Assembly: GCA_947561585.1 (NCBI GenBank)
Contig: CANNZV010001461.1
Coordinates: 1-64,000, forward strand
Source: Caprella mutica
Lineage: Eukaryota; Arthropoda; Malacostraca; Amphipoda; Caprellidae
Length of the DNA stretch: 64,000 nt
Reading direction: 5' to 3'
Shown: positions 1 to 11,784 of the stretch, piece after piece
How positions within the stretch are numbered: position 1 is the first letter of the stretch
How the letters are laid out: every line of letters starts with the position of its first letter
The notes under the pieces: generated by a model
What the model was told of the DNA's origin: nothing
Database searches by the model: none
Seen by the model: only the letters and a program-made list of their open reading frames with translations
Program-made: the position numbers and the translations under genes

Positions 1-2
1 CT

Positions 3-702
3 TATAAAGTTAATTTGATTACTTGTCTTGTTCATAGACCGTATGCGATTTGCTCGAATTATGTAGATTTTGATGCCGAATTATCACACTTGCGAAATTT
101 TTTCTCTGGTAATCTTAATCCTCAAAATTGATTTGATAATTTTGTCTCTAAATATTTAAATTCTGTTCAATCTCCACTTAAACGTAAATTAATAGTTCCT
201 AAATTTGACATTTTCGTATCCCTTCCTTATTTGGGTGATTCAAGCATTAAATGTAAAAAATACCTTTAACTCATTACTTAACAAATTTTATCCTCAAGTT
301 AAACTAAATTTTGTTTTCAAAAATGCAACCACTATCGGTTCACTTTTCCCCAATAAAGATAAAATCCCACCTTTACTGTCATCTGGTCTCATTTATAATT
401 ACTCATGTGGACAGTGCCAGTCCACTTACATTGGTGAGACCATGATGCAGTTAAAGGTGAGAATTTCTCAACATAAGGGAATATCCTTTAGAACTAATAA
501 CCCCTATAGCTCCCCACCTTTCACTTCAATTCGTAACCATTCTTTCGATTTTAATCACCCAATTAAAGAAGAAAATTTCAAAATTTTGCAAACTACTAAC
601 CAGTGTGATATTCGTACATTAGAATATATATATATTCATAAACCGTCTCCTACGCTTAATGAACAAGCGAGTTCTTTCAATTTAACTATTTTGGGTTAAT
701 AA
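3..702 (+). pseudogene. Penelope-like retroelement, 3' part with GIY-YIG endonuclease
   Basis: The reading frame opens at the window edge in frame 3, with a reverse-transcriptase thumb-like stretch (LVHRPYAICSNY, LSHLRNFF). It hits an in-frame TGA at 129-131 and a TAA at 267-269, then continues in frame 1 to the stop near 699. The frame-1 part carries the GIY-YIG nuclease signature of Penelope-like elements: CGQCQSTYIGET, then LKVRISQHKG. This nuclease nicks target DNA so the element can be reverse transcribed into the chromosome. The 5' part lies outside the window. One nonsense codon and one frameshift make this a dead copy. A bare GIY-YIG gene is unlikely because the RT-like stretch precedes it in the right order. 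Confidence 0.8.
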
Positions 703-1063
703 CTTATTATTTTTCCTTTTCTGTATTTTAAATTTTCTTTTATTTGTATTAACTATTTAGGTGACTTTATTATTTTCGGTATCCAAAATACTTGATAATG
801 AATTTTCTATTATTCGAAAGCTCTAAAAATAAAGGATGTACAACTTCTTCGTCGTTTCTCTTGTGCTACACTTCATAAATTTAGTAAGATTTCCCAGAAG
901 GAGACCAATTAGTCAAAGCATATTACTAATAATATACAGTCTTTCATTGATTGTGACTGTGATGAAAAAATTTTAAAGTCGTGCATTTATTAAATGTTTT
1001 AAAATCCATCCATAGTTGAACTCTTACTCAGAAGGTGGGTAATTAATAGATACTTTAGATTTC
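703..1063. other. Non-coding gap with a possible decayed reading frame
   Basis: About 360 bp follow the Penelope-like end. A short broken frame near 834-985 (KDVQLLRRFSC, then NIQSFIDCDCDE) looks mildly protein-like and may belong to a neighbouring Penelope-like copy. I cannot assign it. Confidence 0.3.
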
Positions 1064-1065
1064 TA

Positions 1066-2362
1066 CAGAGTGGGGCGTAAGTTTGGAAGCAAATGAAAGT
1101 GCATATTATAATCCAACGAAAAATATATTTAATAATTTACAGTTATGTATTATTACATAAGGGTTTTAAGAATTCAAAAATCATAAATTTATTCAAAATG
1201 TCCCCCCTTGTTTTTAATAACAGCCTCAAATCTCCTCCGAACTCCTCCTACTGCGGCACGCAACTGTTCTTGTGAAATTTCCTTCCAAGATCTCTGGAGC
1301 GAACGCTTTAAATCCTCCACACTGCGATGGAATTTACCACAGGCCTTTGATTCAAGAATGGACCATACCTAAAAGTCCATAGGATTAAGATCTGGGGAGC
1401 AGGGAGGCCACATTTCTTTGGACCAAAACCGTGGAAGATGGTCATGGCACCAGTTTTGAGTGACATTTGCAATATGTGAAGTCGCGTAGTCTTGCTGAAA
1501 TGTCCATAGAGTGTCATTACCGAAGTGATTCTTAGCTGACTCCAACATTGGCGTCAAAATATTCTCAATATAACATTTAGCATTGATTTTGGCGCCTTGT
1601 TCCACAAAAATTAAAGGAGATCTCCAAGTTTCTGAAACGGCGGCCCAGACCATTACTGAAGCAGGTTTCATGGTTCTGTGGACAGTTTTTTGGTTGTATG
1701 GGATGTCTTTTGCACTTTTACTAATTATTCTGTCATTCCTCCGGTTGTGAGCCATTTCCACTGTGAAAATATATTCGTCAGACCAAACAATTTCACCAGC
1801 CGTGCCAGACTTCAATTCTCTCAGAAGTGCTTTGCTTCTCTCCAATCTCTTTTTCTTTACAGCTTCTGACAGAGTCTGTCTCTTTTGGAGGGTGAAAGAG
1901 GACATCTTTAGGTCTTCTTTGACAACTCTTCTCATTGTTCTAGGACTCACATTAGCTGTTTTGGCTAACAATCGTACTGACCTTTTCGGGTTCCTCCTGA
2001 TCTTCTCTCGGGTACAATTTATCAGTTGTTTGGTGCGTTGTGAGCGTGGTCTACCACTTCTTGGACGATCAGTCAAGTCTCTTCTCTCATTAAAACGCTT
2101 CACACACTTCCAAACAGTCGATCTCGCTATTGAGAGAGTCTTTGAAATGACGGAATCTGACTTCTCGGCACGGTGTAGAGCAATAATGGCTTCTCTTTTG
2201 TCTGACATTTTTGAATTGACTAAATTTTTGTAAAAAATAACACTGCCACGTCATAATGTAGTGTCTCTACTATAGTTCAAACCCTATCACCTACTTAGGA
2301 ACTTATTTTTAAGAATTATATTAATGTTTGAAAAATTGCTTCCAAACTTACGCTCCACCCTG
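1066..2362 (-). mobile_element. maT-type (DD37D) Tc1/mariner transposon, nearly complete
   Basis: A 1297-bp element with 27-bp terminal inverted repeats at 1066-1092 and 2336-2362. Both start CAG(A/G)GTGG(G/A)GCG and differ at two positions. A TA dinucleotide flanks each side (1064-1065 and 2363-2364), the target-site duplication expected for Tc1/mariner insertion. It contains one transposase gene on the minus strand, broken by a single stop. Length, ends and coding capacity all match a full-size element, so this insertion looks young compared with the other transposon debris here. Confidence 0.95.
1189..2208 (-). pseudogene. Tc1/mariner transposase (DD37D), one premature stop
   Basis: Transposase that would cut the element out of DNA and join it to a TA target. 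The ATG at 2208 begins MSDKREAIIALHRAEKSDS. Residues 1-110 hold two helix-turn-helix DNA-binding segments separated by a GRPRS motif. Catalytic aspartates are visible at D144 (VWSDEY), D240 (FQQDYATSH) and D278 (SPDLNPMDF), with 37 residues between the last two. This is the DD37D spacing of the maT group. A TAG at 1369-1371 (codon 280) interrupts the frame directly after the third aspartate. The frame then continues without a shift for about 59 codons to the TAA at 1189-1191, giving 339 codons in all. A single point substitution explains the break. The usual Gly or Asn after QQD is Tyr here, so the copy may have been impaired anyway. Confidence 0.93.
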
Positions 2363-2471
2363 TATAATTATTGTGCTACAGCCTACATTTGAAAAACAGC
2401 AATTTATGCTCTATGAAATATTTGGTTGGTTCTACAATTTCGGACACGTCAGAAAAGAATATTAAAATTTT

Positions 2472-2526
2472 ATTTAACTTCTATTCTAATTGGTATCATG
2501 GATACCAATTAGAATAGAAGTTAAAT
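2472..2526. repeat. Perfect 26-bp hairpin with 3-base loop
   Basis: Arms 2472-2497 and 2501-2526 are exact reverse complements around the loop ATG. The inner core reads GGTATC-ATG-GATACC. The surrounding 2365-2910 stretch shows nothing else I recognise. Confidence 0.85.
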
Positions 2527-2919
2527 AATGATTATTATTAAAGATTTTCATTTGTTCGAAAATATGGAACTCACCTTAAAATAGGACATGTTGAATTTCT
2601 GAACCAATTGCTTCTAATAACCTCATCTGGATTATAATTTTGATGTTTTATACCGTGAAAAAATCACAAAAAAATTGTCTCCGTTTTCTATGTATACAAA
2701 CGGTTCTTATTTCGAAACATGACTCGAAATAAGAACCACTTTTGTTAAAGTGAGGACTGCCTGTAGTACAATAAATGGTGGTGAAAAAAGACAAAGATAC
2801 AGTTTTTTCACCCATTGACTAAATAAAGTATTACAAGTATTTGAAAAATGGGAAACATTTTTGTGGCCATACTGTAATTTATTTTTACCTATCAATCTAC
2901 TATATATATTGCTCTTAGT

Positions 2920-3910
2920 GGGATCCGGAAAATTTATCGAAAGCAATTGACCGAAAACAATTTATCAAAAGCAATTGATCGATTGGAAAATTGATCGAAT
3001 GGAAAATTGGTCGAAAGGAAAATTGATCGAAAGGAAAATTGATCGAATGGAAAATTGATCGAAAGGAAAATTAATCGAAAGGAAAATTGGTCGAAAGGAA
3101 AATTGATCGAAAGGAAAATTAGTCGAATGGAAAATTGATCTAAAGGAAAATTGATCGAACAACAATTGATCGAATGGAGAATTGACCGAAAAAAATTGAT
3201 CGAAAATGATATTGGATCTATTTATACTAATTGACGATGATAACTAAAACCACGGATTACCAGAGAAACTTACTTGCAATATATTACAGCTAGTAGATCT
3301 TGTCACCATAATTATAATAATTTATATAATATCAATATATAATAATAATTTTTGTATAACATATCTTCAATCCACTGCTTTTTTATAACAGATAATTATA
3401 TATGCTTTGAAATATATTGTAATTTGAAGAACTTTAATTTTCCTTAGTTCTAGAATTTAGGTAGTTCTAGATAACTTGTGAAATTAAAGTTAAATAATAA
3501 ATAAATTTAGTAGGTTAAACGTCTGTTTCGGAACCAAAAGCCATATCACTGACGGCAGAAGGGAATTAAATACAAGAGATCGGAAGAAGCAGTCAGAAAG
3601 AAAAGTGGATTCATGAACAAAGTCACTCAACACCGTCGGTGACAATGCTCATGGATGCAGAAAAACTACTCTGTGAGTGCAGTCACTTACCTAGGAATGT
3701 AACAAAAGGGACACTAAGCACCGGTTGCTGCACTCACAGATGAAAGAAAATAATGAAACTTATCTTTTCGATCAATTTTCCTTTCGATCAATTGTTGTGC
3801 GATCAATTTTCCTTTCAATCAATTTTCCATTCGACCAATTTTCCTTTCGACCAATTTTCCATTGATCAATTGTTTTCGGTCAATTGCTTTCGATCAATTT
3901 TCCTAGACCC
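2920..3910. mobile_element. Minisatellite-ended element 1 (9-bp duplication GCTCTTAGT)
   Basis: A 991-bp non-autonomous DNA transposon. Exact 9-bp direct repeats GCTCTTAGT lie at 2911-2919 and 3911-3919. The left end reads GGGATCCGGAAAATT and the right end, reverse complemented, GGGTCTAGGAAAATTGATCG. Behind each end lies an array of a 16-bp unit (GATCGAAAGGAAAATT and variants), about 2940-3200 on the left and inverted at about 3765-3900 on the right. The middle (3210-3755) has no open frame; it includes a 12-bp stem (3671-3682 with 3728-3739). The 9-bp duplication and tandem-repeat termini resemble Rehavkus-type Mutator-like elements; that family assignment is inference. Confidence 0.88.
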
Positions 3911-3919
3911 GCTCTTAGT

Positions 3920-4971
3920 TGACATTATAATTAGGTTTTCATTGTAGCTATTTAGAAGTTTATTATTTAATATGCATACTAGCATAGTGAATAACTAGTA
4001 AATAATGCACTGAGAAATTATTTATACAATCTTACTGTGCATTAATATTAATTTGTAAATTGCAAATTTAATCAGAAAAATACTATATATATGATAAATT
4101 TTAAGTGTTGTTTATTTTAAATGTCCCCTCTCTCTCTCTATTTTTTTTTATTTCTCTATTCATTAAGACTAAGGTTACTGATTATAAAATTGTAAAACTA
4201 TTTCAAATTTGGTTCTATATTTTTATTATAATATTTACAATTCTATCCTTCGAAATTCAAGCAAAAAAAAAGAATGATCAACTGCTGACAAATTCAAGAA
4301 AAATAATAAAGTCCTGCAAATTTTTGTAAATGGCTAATTGCCATTAAATTTACGATAATACGGTAATTTCATTTTAGATACTTTTTCTTCTATTTAATCT
4401 TAGAAAGTCGGTCTGTGACAGTTGAGTGTGAATATTTCTTTAATAATTAATTACGAAGCAAATACTAAATCAACTTCGTTTCTGATAGCTAACTGTTATA
4501 TAACCTTAGCTTTACCAATTTGAAGAACTTCTAGAGAAATTTTAATTAAGAGTGAAGAGGACCTATAAAACGTGGGTGTATGACTGATGTACGTACGAAT
4601 GCTCATGTATAGTCACTTTGCACTGGCTGATTTTACTATGTACCTTTCATTGTACATGTCACTTCTTGTTCATATTCTACATATGATCTAAGACTCTTCT
4701 ACAATAGATTACACGGTTTAATTTTCAATAGTACGACACTTTTCCAGTTTATTTCTGATTTAATATCAAAAATATGTATATATATCATGCTAAAAATTAA
4801 AATAGAAGCAAATTAAAATTATTATTTCTTTTTCTTACGTGTACGAAACACACACAGCCAATTAAATACTTAGAACTTACCTTACTGCCAAAAAATATAA
4901 TTTACAGTGCTAAAAATATATTGAGTAAAATCTAATTGTTCTATGTAACACGGGTATTTAAATCTAATAAC
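3920..4971. other. AT-rich non-coding stretch
   Basis: About 1 kb with no credible gene or repeat. A frame at 4105-4329 is low-complexity and lacks any recognisable motif. Confidence 0.4.
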
Positions 4972-6123
4972 TAGGGATGTGACATTGTGTACATTGCATA
5001 TAATATGCACGTGTGCATATATGCTAACCGAGTAATATGCACTTCTTGGTCAATTTTAACATGTAAATGTCTAACCTATGCCGTTTTCTTCTAGGCCCCT
5101 ACATAGAAAACGATTTTAACTGTGGACCCAAGTATAAATGATCAAACTACATAATTATTCAAATTTAAAAAGTTTGTAGGTGGAATATTGAAACTATTAA
5201 TGAATTAATAAATTTATATGAATTTTGGTATTTCGTAAATATTTATAGTAATTGATAAATAAATGAATAAAATTATGTTAGAGTTGTACTACTCGAAAAA
5301 TATGAAAGGTAAATTGCTCGTAGGTATATATTTATTTAAGTAATTAAGTACAAAACGGTATAAATTTACCATTTAATGACTAAGTGTCGATGCTTATAGT
5401 TTGGATTCTTTAAAGGGAACCATTGGTCTAACAAGATGGTTTATGATTTTCGAGTCATGACTAAAGTAATGAACGGAATGTGATATTTGAATGTAGGATA
5501 GTTTAGAAGACTGAATTTGGCTGAAGGAAACATTTGCTCCTCTTCTTTCTTGTGATATATAACGGTTGTTTTCCCAGTACAAAACTATAATAGCAGATAA
5601 TAGAAGAAGATTCATTTTTAAAAACCTGAAATACCATTTAATAATAAAGTGCAATTCCACTGATTGAATTTGAATGTGTATGTTTGAAAATGATTTACTA
5701 TTAAAAGAAGTTTTAATTTAAAACAGCTTCTCTATATTTTGTTAATTCCACCTTCGCTTTATTGTAAGTTCCATTCAAACCACTTAAGTAAAATTACATT
5801 CAAAACATAACTATAAACAGATGAACTTTATTTTAAATTCCGTAATTAACTTTGGGCATGTAATATGCACACCATATTGAATAATTTCTGGCATATAAAA
5901 TGCATATTGACTACTAGTCAACCTATACTATAGTAGTTGTACAACTAATGTACTAGTCAAATTATAGTAGTCATATAACTTGTGTACTAGTTACCTACTA
6001 TACACTTACAACTATGTCTACATTGACTTTTTGCATATTATATATGCATCAAAAGGCATATAATATGCTGCATAGCGCGTCAAAAATCATGCATATTTTA
6101 TGCTGCATATTGTCACATCCCTA
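4972..6123. mobile_element. Non-autonomous hAT-type element
   Basis: An 1152-bp element. The left end TAGGGATGTGACATTGT and the reverse-complemented right end TAGGGATGTGACAATATGC form the inverted repeat. The 8-bp flanks CTAATAAC (4964-4971) and CTAATAAT (6124-6131) match at 7 of 8 positions, as expected for a hAT target duplication. Subterminal GCATAT and TATGCA motifs recur near both ends and could be transposase binding sites. No hAT transposase is encoded; a minus frame at 5394-5660 is not recognisable. A shorter relative lies at 17393-17570. Confidence 0.85.
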
Positions 6124-6131
6124 CTAATAAT

Positions 6132-6720
6132 CTACTTAATTACTAATTTACACTGAAATTTAATTCAGCAGTATATACGTTCCGCGTATATGCTGCACAA
6201 TCTCAAGAAAACGATGCGCGTTTTTATGATCATTGAAAATGCGCGACAATCTCGAGATTGTGCAAGGTAGGTAAATGGTTTGAAGCAGGACCAACAGAGA
6301 TGGAGTAGATAGATAATCAATAATAATTATTTATGCATTTAATTGGTCCATTTCACCAAAATATGATAGTTAAACTATACATACTAACTTGGTAGTTAAA
6401 ATATATGTATATATTTTTTAAAGGCGCCTGCCAGAAGAGCAGATCTTCTTTAAATAATTAAATTATTTAAAGAAATATATTGGTAATTAAGCTTCAGAAA
6501 ACCTAAAGAAAATTTGAACAAAACTAGTATTTTCATTTTACTGAGATATCAAACATTCTACCAATCATTTAGAATTTACCTCATGGATGCTTTTAATGTA
6601 GAAAATATAGTCTTTAAAATAAAATAAATTAAGAAGAGTTTTCCATAAAATTATATGCTTATTACAAGCAAGAATGCGCTGCGCGTTTTTAGGATCTTTG
6701 AAAACGCCAAGCGCATTCAC
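6132..6720. other. AT-rich non-coding stretch
   Basis: No gene. Two separated copies of a short AATGCGC motif with TTTTTAGGATC-like or TTTTTATGATC-like context (about 6205-6250 and 6670-6715) suggest an old repeat but not a definable element. Confidence 0.3.
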
Positions 6721-6721
6721 T

Positions 6722-8257
6722 TATAGATAATGATAATGATAATTTTATTGAAATAAATTTTTGAACATATACACATAATATAATGCAAAAGCCTAAATGA
6801 ACAACACATTAAAATCAAATATATTAGACCAAATTAGTCTTTTAGGCAAAGAAATTTAGGAACAAATTACAAATTTAATGTACTGCTAACACCATCATAC
6901 TACACATTACAACAATGAGGCACATTTACTGAACATTGGAGTCATTCAACAGGTATGATTTGAGTTGTTTTGAAAAACTATTTATTTTATTAATTTCTTT
7001 TAAGTGGGATGGGAGGCTGTTATAGAGCTGTGGAACAATATGTGAAATAGATCTTTGCGAAGAAGACAATCTTTGGAAAAAAGGGATAATGTAATGGTTT
7101 CTATTTCTAGTATTGTGCTCATGATTTGCGAGATGAAATTTATTATTATTTTTGCGGAGATAGAGGCAGCCCAAGTACTTATGTAGAACTCCAACCTTCA
7201 GGATTTCCAAGCGTATAAACAGAGGATCAGAGTGTTCCAAAAATGAACTACTCGTAATTATACGACCTACCTTCTTCTGAAGCAATAATAATTTATTAAG
7301 GTGAAGAGAAGCTGCACTACCCCATACAAGATTACAATAAGTCAAATAAGGATATATAAAAGCATAGTAAAGACGCTTCAATACATCTTCCGGTAAAAAG
7401 TCATTCAATCTATACAATATACCTACATTTTTAGATATTTTTTTAGAAACAAAATTTATATGGCTTTTGAAGGATAAAGATACATCAATGATGACTCCCA
7501 AATACTTGGTTTCTGCCGAGTAAGCCAAACTATTTTGTCCAATCTCAATTTTCTTATGACAGTCAACATTTTGTGATCTATTAGAAAAAACCATAACGAC
7601 TGATTTGCTAGTATTGAGAGTTAACTTGTTTCTGATTAACCATCTTTGTGTTTTTTCTAGTTCAGTGTTAAATTCAGCCACTAACATTTCAAAATTTCTC
7701 CCAGACATAATCAGGGTGGAGTCATCCGAAAATAGAATTGATTTGACTTTATTGGATACTCTAGGTAGGTCGTTAATTTATAGCAAAAATAAAATACATC
7801 CTAATACCGATCCCTGGGGGATAGAAACATTCATCACAGACCTACCAGATATAGAATTACTCATCTTGACAACATACTTTCTATTCGATAGGTAACTGGA
7901 AAACCAGTTCAAAGCTGTTCCCCTAATTCCACCGTATCATATGCCTTGGATAGATCAAAAAAAAGAGCAATACAATGTTTTTTATTGTTAAGACTCTCAT
8001 ATAGATAATCAGTCAGGGAGCATATTGCATCAGAAGTAGATTTATTTTTCTGAAAACCAAACTGGTCAGTTGATAAAATTTAATATTTATCCATGAATTT
8101 TGATAATATGTGTGCCATGCATTTCTCAAAATTTTTTGAGAGTAACGGGAGTTCTGAAATAGGTCTATAGTTCGACATGACAAGTAGATAACCGGACTTA
8201 AATACGGGAGTAATTACAGCAATTTTCAAGACATCCGGAAATACACCGCTAAGGAGA
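6722..8257 (-). pseudogene. Non-LTR retrotransposon (CR1/L2/Jockey group), RT fragment
   Basis: On the minus strand from about 8257 the translation runs through reverse-transcriptase blocks in order: NYRPISELPLLSK, DQFGFQKNKST, FFDLSKAYDTV, SIPQGSVLG, LFSDDSTL (the catalytic pair is DD). The thumb and C-terminal region follow (NKLTLNTSKSVVMVF, KYLGVIID), ending at 6926. The last 260 codons (6926-7708) are open. Upstream there is an in-frame TAA near 8080 and at least one frameshift or small deletion after the AYDTV block. The endonuclease half is missing, a typical 5' truncation. The 3' end runs into ATTATC simple repeats near 6722-6750, as in CR1/L2 tails. It abuts the BEL/Pao remnant at 8258-8275, facing the opposite way. 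Confidence 0.85.
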
Positions 8258-8274
8258 ATTATGATTAGTATTTT

Positions 8275-11200
8275 ATATTTAAGGATTATATATAAGAATG
8301 TATGACGTGAGTCACTACAATACTACCAAATGTAGAGTAGTTTATTTATCTAATGTGTGTGATAAATCTCGACCCTTGTCTGTCAGTCATAATACGGCTA
8401 TTTATCCTGGTCCATCTCTAAATAGAAAACTGTCCACTGCATTAATTTCTATGAGATTTGATAGAAAACTGTTAACCTATGACATTGTTTAAGCTTTCTT
8501 AGCCATTGAACTTTATCCTGAAGATTCAGAGAGATTATGTTTTCTATGGGGAAATGATGTGTAAAATGGTGATAACTCTATGGTTGGTTACGTTATGAAT
8601 AGACTGATGTTTGGACTTAGATGTTCACCTGCTATACTGATGTTAGCTCTTTATTATATTCTGATATTAGATACATCAAATGATTCGATTGAATTGAACC
8701 AATTATTAAAGAAATCTATGTATAGCATGCTATATATGGACAATGGAGCCATAGGTGCCAGTAGTACGGAGGAATTAGAATGAGCATTTAAAGAATTGGG
8801 TAATATTTTTAAGCCCTATAAGATTGACCTCCAACAATTCGCATCAAATGACTCTGCTTTACGAGATTTAATCCAGTCTGATAGTGTAGAAAAGACTATT
8901 TCGAATAAGTTACTGGGCATGCTGTGGAATGTAGAAGAGGATTCATTATCTACTGAAAGATTAAAATTAAACACTAATGCTACTACTAAGCGTCAGGTTT
9001 TGAGTTCCATAGCCTCTATTTTCGATTTGCTCTATATAAACGGTCCATTATTAGATAGAGCAAAGATATTCATGAATCATTTGCAAACTAATCAGAAATT
9101 GAAGTGGGATGATAAATTATCACCAGTTGATCTCAAAACGTGGCACAACATTTGTAATCAATTAAATTCCTCTCTTCCAGTTGCTATTCCGCGTTTCATT
9201 GGAAACAGAAACTCTGAGTATGAGTTGCATATTTTCACTGATAGTTCTAAGGTGATGATTGGAGTTGTGGCATACTTGTTTGACCCAAATGATGGAAAAT
9301 ATAGTTTCATCACTGGGAGAAATAAACTAGTAGGCTCTAAATGGAATACAAAATCCATTCCTAGTCTTGAGTTACACGGTATTTTGTTTGGTGTTGAGAC
9401 AGCATGTGAATTGTACCATGAACTTTGTTCAGAAACATGTGTTTTACCCATTAATATAAAGCTAATTAAATTGTTTTCAGATAGCTTAGTATGTTTAAAT
9501 TGGTTAGAAAATTTTCTCTAGCAAGACGGAAAAGATGAATAAAGTAAGTGTATTTATCTTGAACAGATTAGAGAAAATAAATAAACTTTGTGAAATTAAA
9601 CCAATTGAATTTGGTTATATCTCTGGAACACAAAATCCAGCTGATGTTATTACTCGACCCATGTCAAGCAAACAGTTTGTTAAATCTAATTACCTAACTG
9701 GAATCAGTAATGAAGAATTGAAAAATTTATCTAATGGAGATTTTCCTATGTTTGTTGTTCCTCATATTCTTACCTCAGCTGATATTGCAAGGGATGTTAC
9801 CACTGATTATTTGACGCCTAATCGGGAAACATCATGCAGCCTTGTGACTAGTAGATGTTTCACGCCAATGATAGACTCTGATAAGTACTCCAGTTTCACT
9901 AGGGTAGTTAATGTTTACCGTAATGTGATGAAGTTTATTAACTTATTAAAAGCTAAGCTGAAGTATTCTCTCTTATAGTGTTCTCTCTCAAGATTCCATA
10001 AAAGATTCTTCCTATCGTTTTGCTATCATGGAGGATCAGAAATTGAACTTTCCTGAAATTGTTGATTATTTTGATCGTAAAATTAACACTTTGAAGTCAT
10101 TTCCTCTCTTGATTAGCCAGCTTAATATTTTTAGAGATGAATTTGGAATACTTAGAGTCAGAACTAAAATGCAGAGATGGTATGAAAATTCTAGGGATAA
10201 CTATCCCATTTTGTTATCTAAGACTAGTAATATAGCTAAATTGATTATTCTTGAGATGCATACTAAATTAGCTCACTGTGGTGTTTATGCAACCTTGAGA
10301 GAACTGCGAAAACAATATTGGATTATTAACTGTTTTTCTGTTGTTAAGAAACATCTTAGATCTTGTACTCTGTGTCGAAGGTTTAATAACCGAACTTATA
10401 AGATAAATCAATCTCCTTATCGTAAATTTAGGTTGAGTGTTAATAATGTACCTTTCAGAAATGTGTTTATTGACCACCTGGGTCCCTTCAATGTCATTAT
10501 TAACAATGCATCCTGTAAGATTTTTGATTTTCTCATGTCTGTGGAGTCGTGCAATTAATTTGCAAACATGTTCGAATCTTTCCACTTATGAGTTTTTACG
10601 AGCATTCCAATGTCATGTATTTAAGTACGGTGTACCTCAATTTTGCTCTAGTGACTTGGGTTCATCTATTGTTCAGGGTACAACTATATTATCTGACTTT
10701 CTTTAAAGACCTGATGCTTCAGATTAATTGTACAATCATGGTATTAGTCCTGTGAAATTTTCTCAGTATCCGAAGGGATGTAATGATTTGGGGGGATTAG
10801 TGGAATCATGTGTTAAGATGACTAAGCGATTAGTGTACGGAACTATTAGAAATAATGTCCTTAATTTTCATGATTTTTCATTCATCGTTGAACGTACTAA
10901 CAGTTCGGTAAATAAGCGACAAATTGCATTTCGCTCTGCTTTGCGAACTAACAATAGCGATGAATTCATACCTATACCTATTACGCCCGAGACATTGATA
11001 TTTGGTTGAGAAATACCATCCATTCCAGTTATTCCTATGTTAACAGAGCATGATGACTTGAACGATCTTCCATATAGCTTAGATAATATTAATTCTCTCA
11101 TTAAAGATAGCGATTTAAAACTCTCCAAATGTAATATAATTTTGGTAGAGTTGTACAATGATGAATTTATTTCTAGGCTATCTTATCAAGCATCTGACAA

Positions 11201-11575
11201 ACCTGGTCGTTATCAACCCGTTAATAGTCAAATTATTGAAAAGGGTGACCTAATACTATTAAAGGAATCTCTATGTAAGCCAGGAAACTATCCGATGGGA
11301 ATTGTTAGGGATACAGTCATAAATTCCTTGGGTGAAGTTAGGAAGCTAAAATAATGAAAGGTCGTACTCGCGAAATTGTTAGACGACATGTAACCAGTTT
11401 GATTCCTTATTTGAAGTGCTGTAAATATCAAACTAATACAAAGGATGTTTCTTCAGATTCCCATGGGGGCAGTCCTGGGGATATTCCTATTCCTGGAAAA
11501 AGAAGAGCACCACGTGCAGCTGCTGCTAGATGTGCCGAGAGAAATAAAAGACTGATGGAGGAAAATGCTATTTAG
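8275..11575 (+). pseudogene. BEL/Pao LTR retrotransposon pol: RT, RNase H, integrase
   Basis: A decayed polyprotein read mostly in frame 0. RT blocks come first: ALISMRFDRKLLTYDIV, then LMFGLRCSPAILMLAL, then the active-site box YMDN instead of YMDD. RNase H follows (HIFTDSSK, PSLELHG, LFSDSLVCLNWL, QNPADVITRPMS). Next is integrase with an N-terminal zinc-binding H/C cluster (HTKLAHCG, CTLCRR), catalytic D in FIDHLGPF, D in FCSSDLG and E in GGLVESCVK. The C-terminal domain typical of BEL ends in GKRRAPRAAAARCAERNKR. Stops occur near 8490, 8563, 8781, 9521, 10704 and 11007. Frame changes occur near 9530, 10000, 10560 and 11354. Gag, protease and the 5' LTR are absent. The order RT-RNaseH-integrase and the motif style separate it from Ty1/copia. 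Confidence 0.88.
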
Positions 11576-11784
11576 ATTTCCATCAGTCAGTTTTGTACAT
11601 ATTGTATATATTTGTTCTAATAACTTAATGTTCTTCAAAATTTAATCTTGTTTACTAACCTTTATTACTGTTCTATGTTCTTACTAACCCTATTCAAATT
11701 ATTGATATATTTTCTGAATTTTGTATATATGTTTGTTCGATTTTTTAATATTCTTGTTAACAAATCAAACGGTTTTTGGGGGAG

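Noticed and set aside
1678..2233. Plus-strand frames over the transposase
   Set aside because: They are antisense shadows of the DD37D transposase, which has all family motifs on the minus strand.
3573..3590. AGATCGGAAGA resembling a sequencing adapter
   Set aside because: Only 11 bases match and the continuation differs; it lies inside an element with intact duplications, so chance is more likely.
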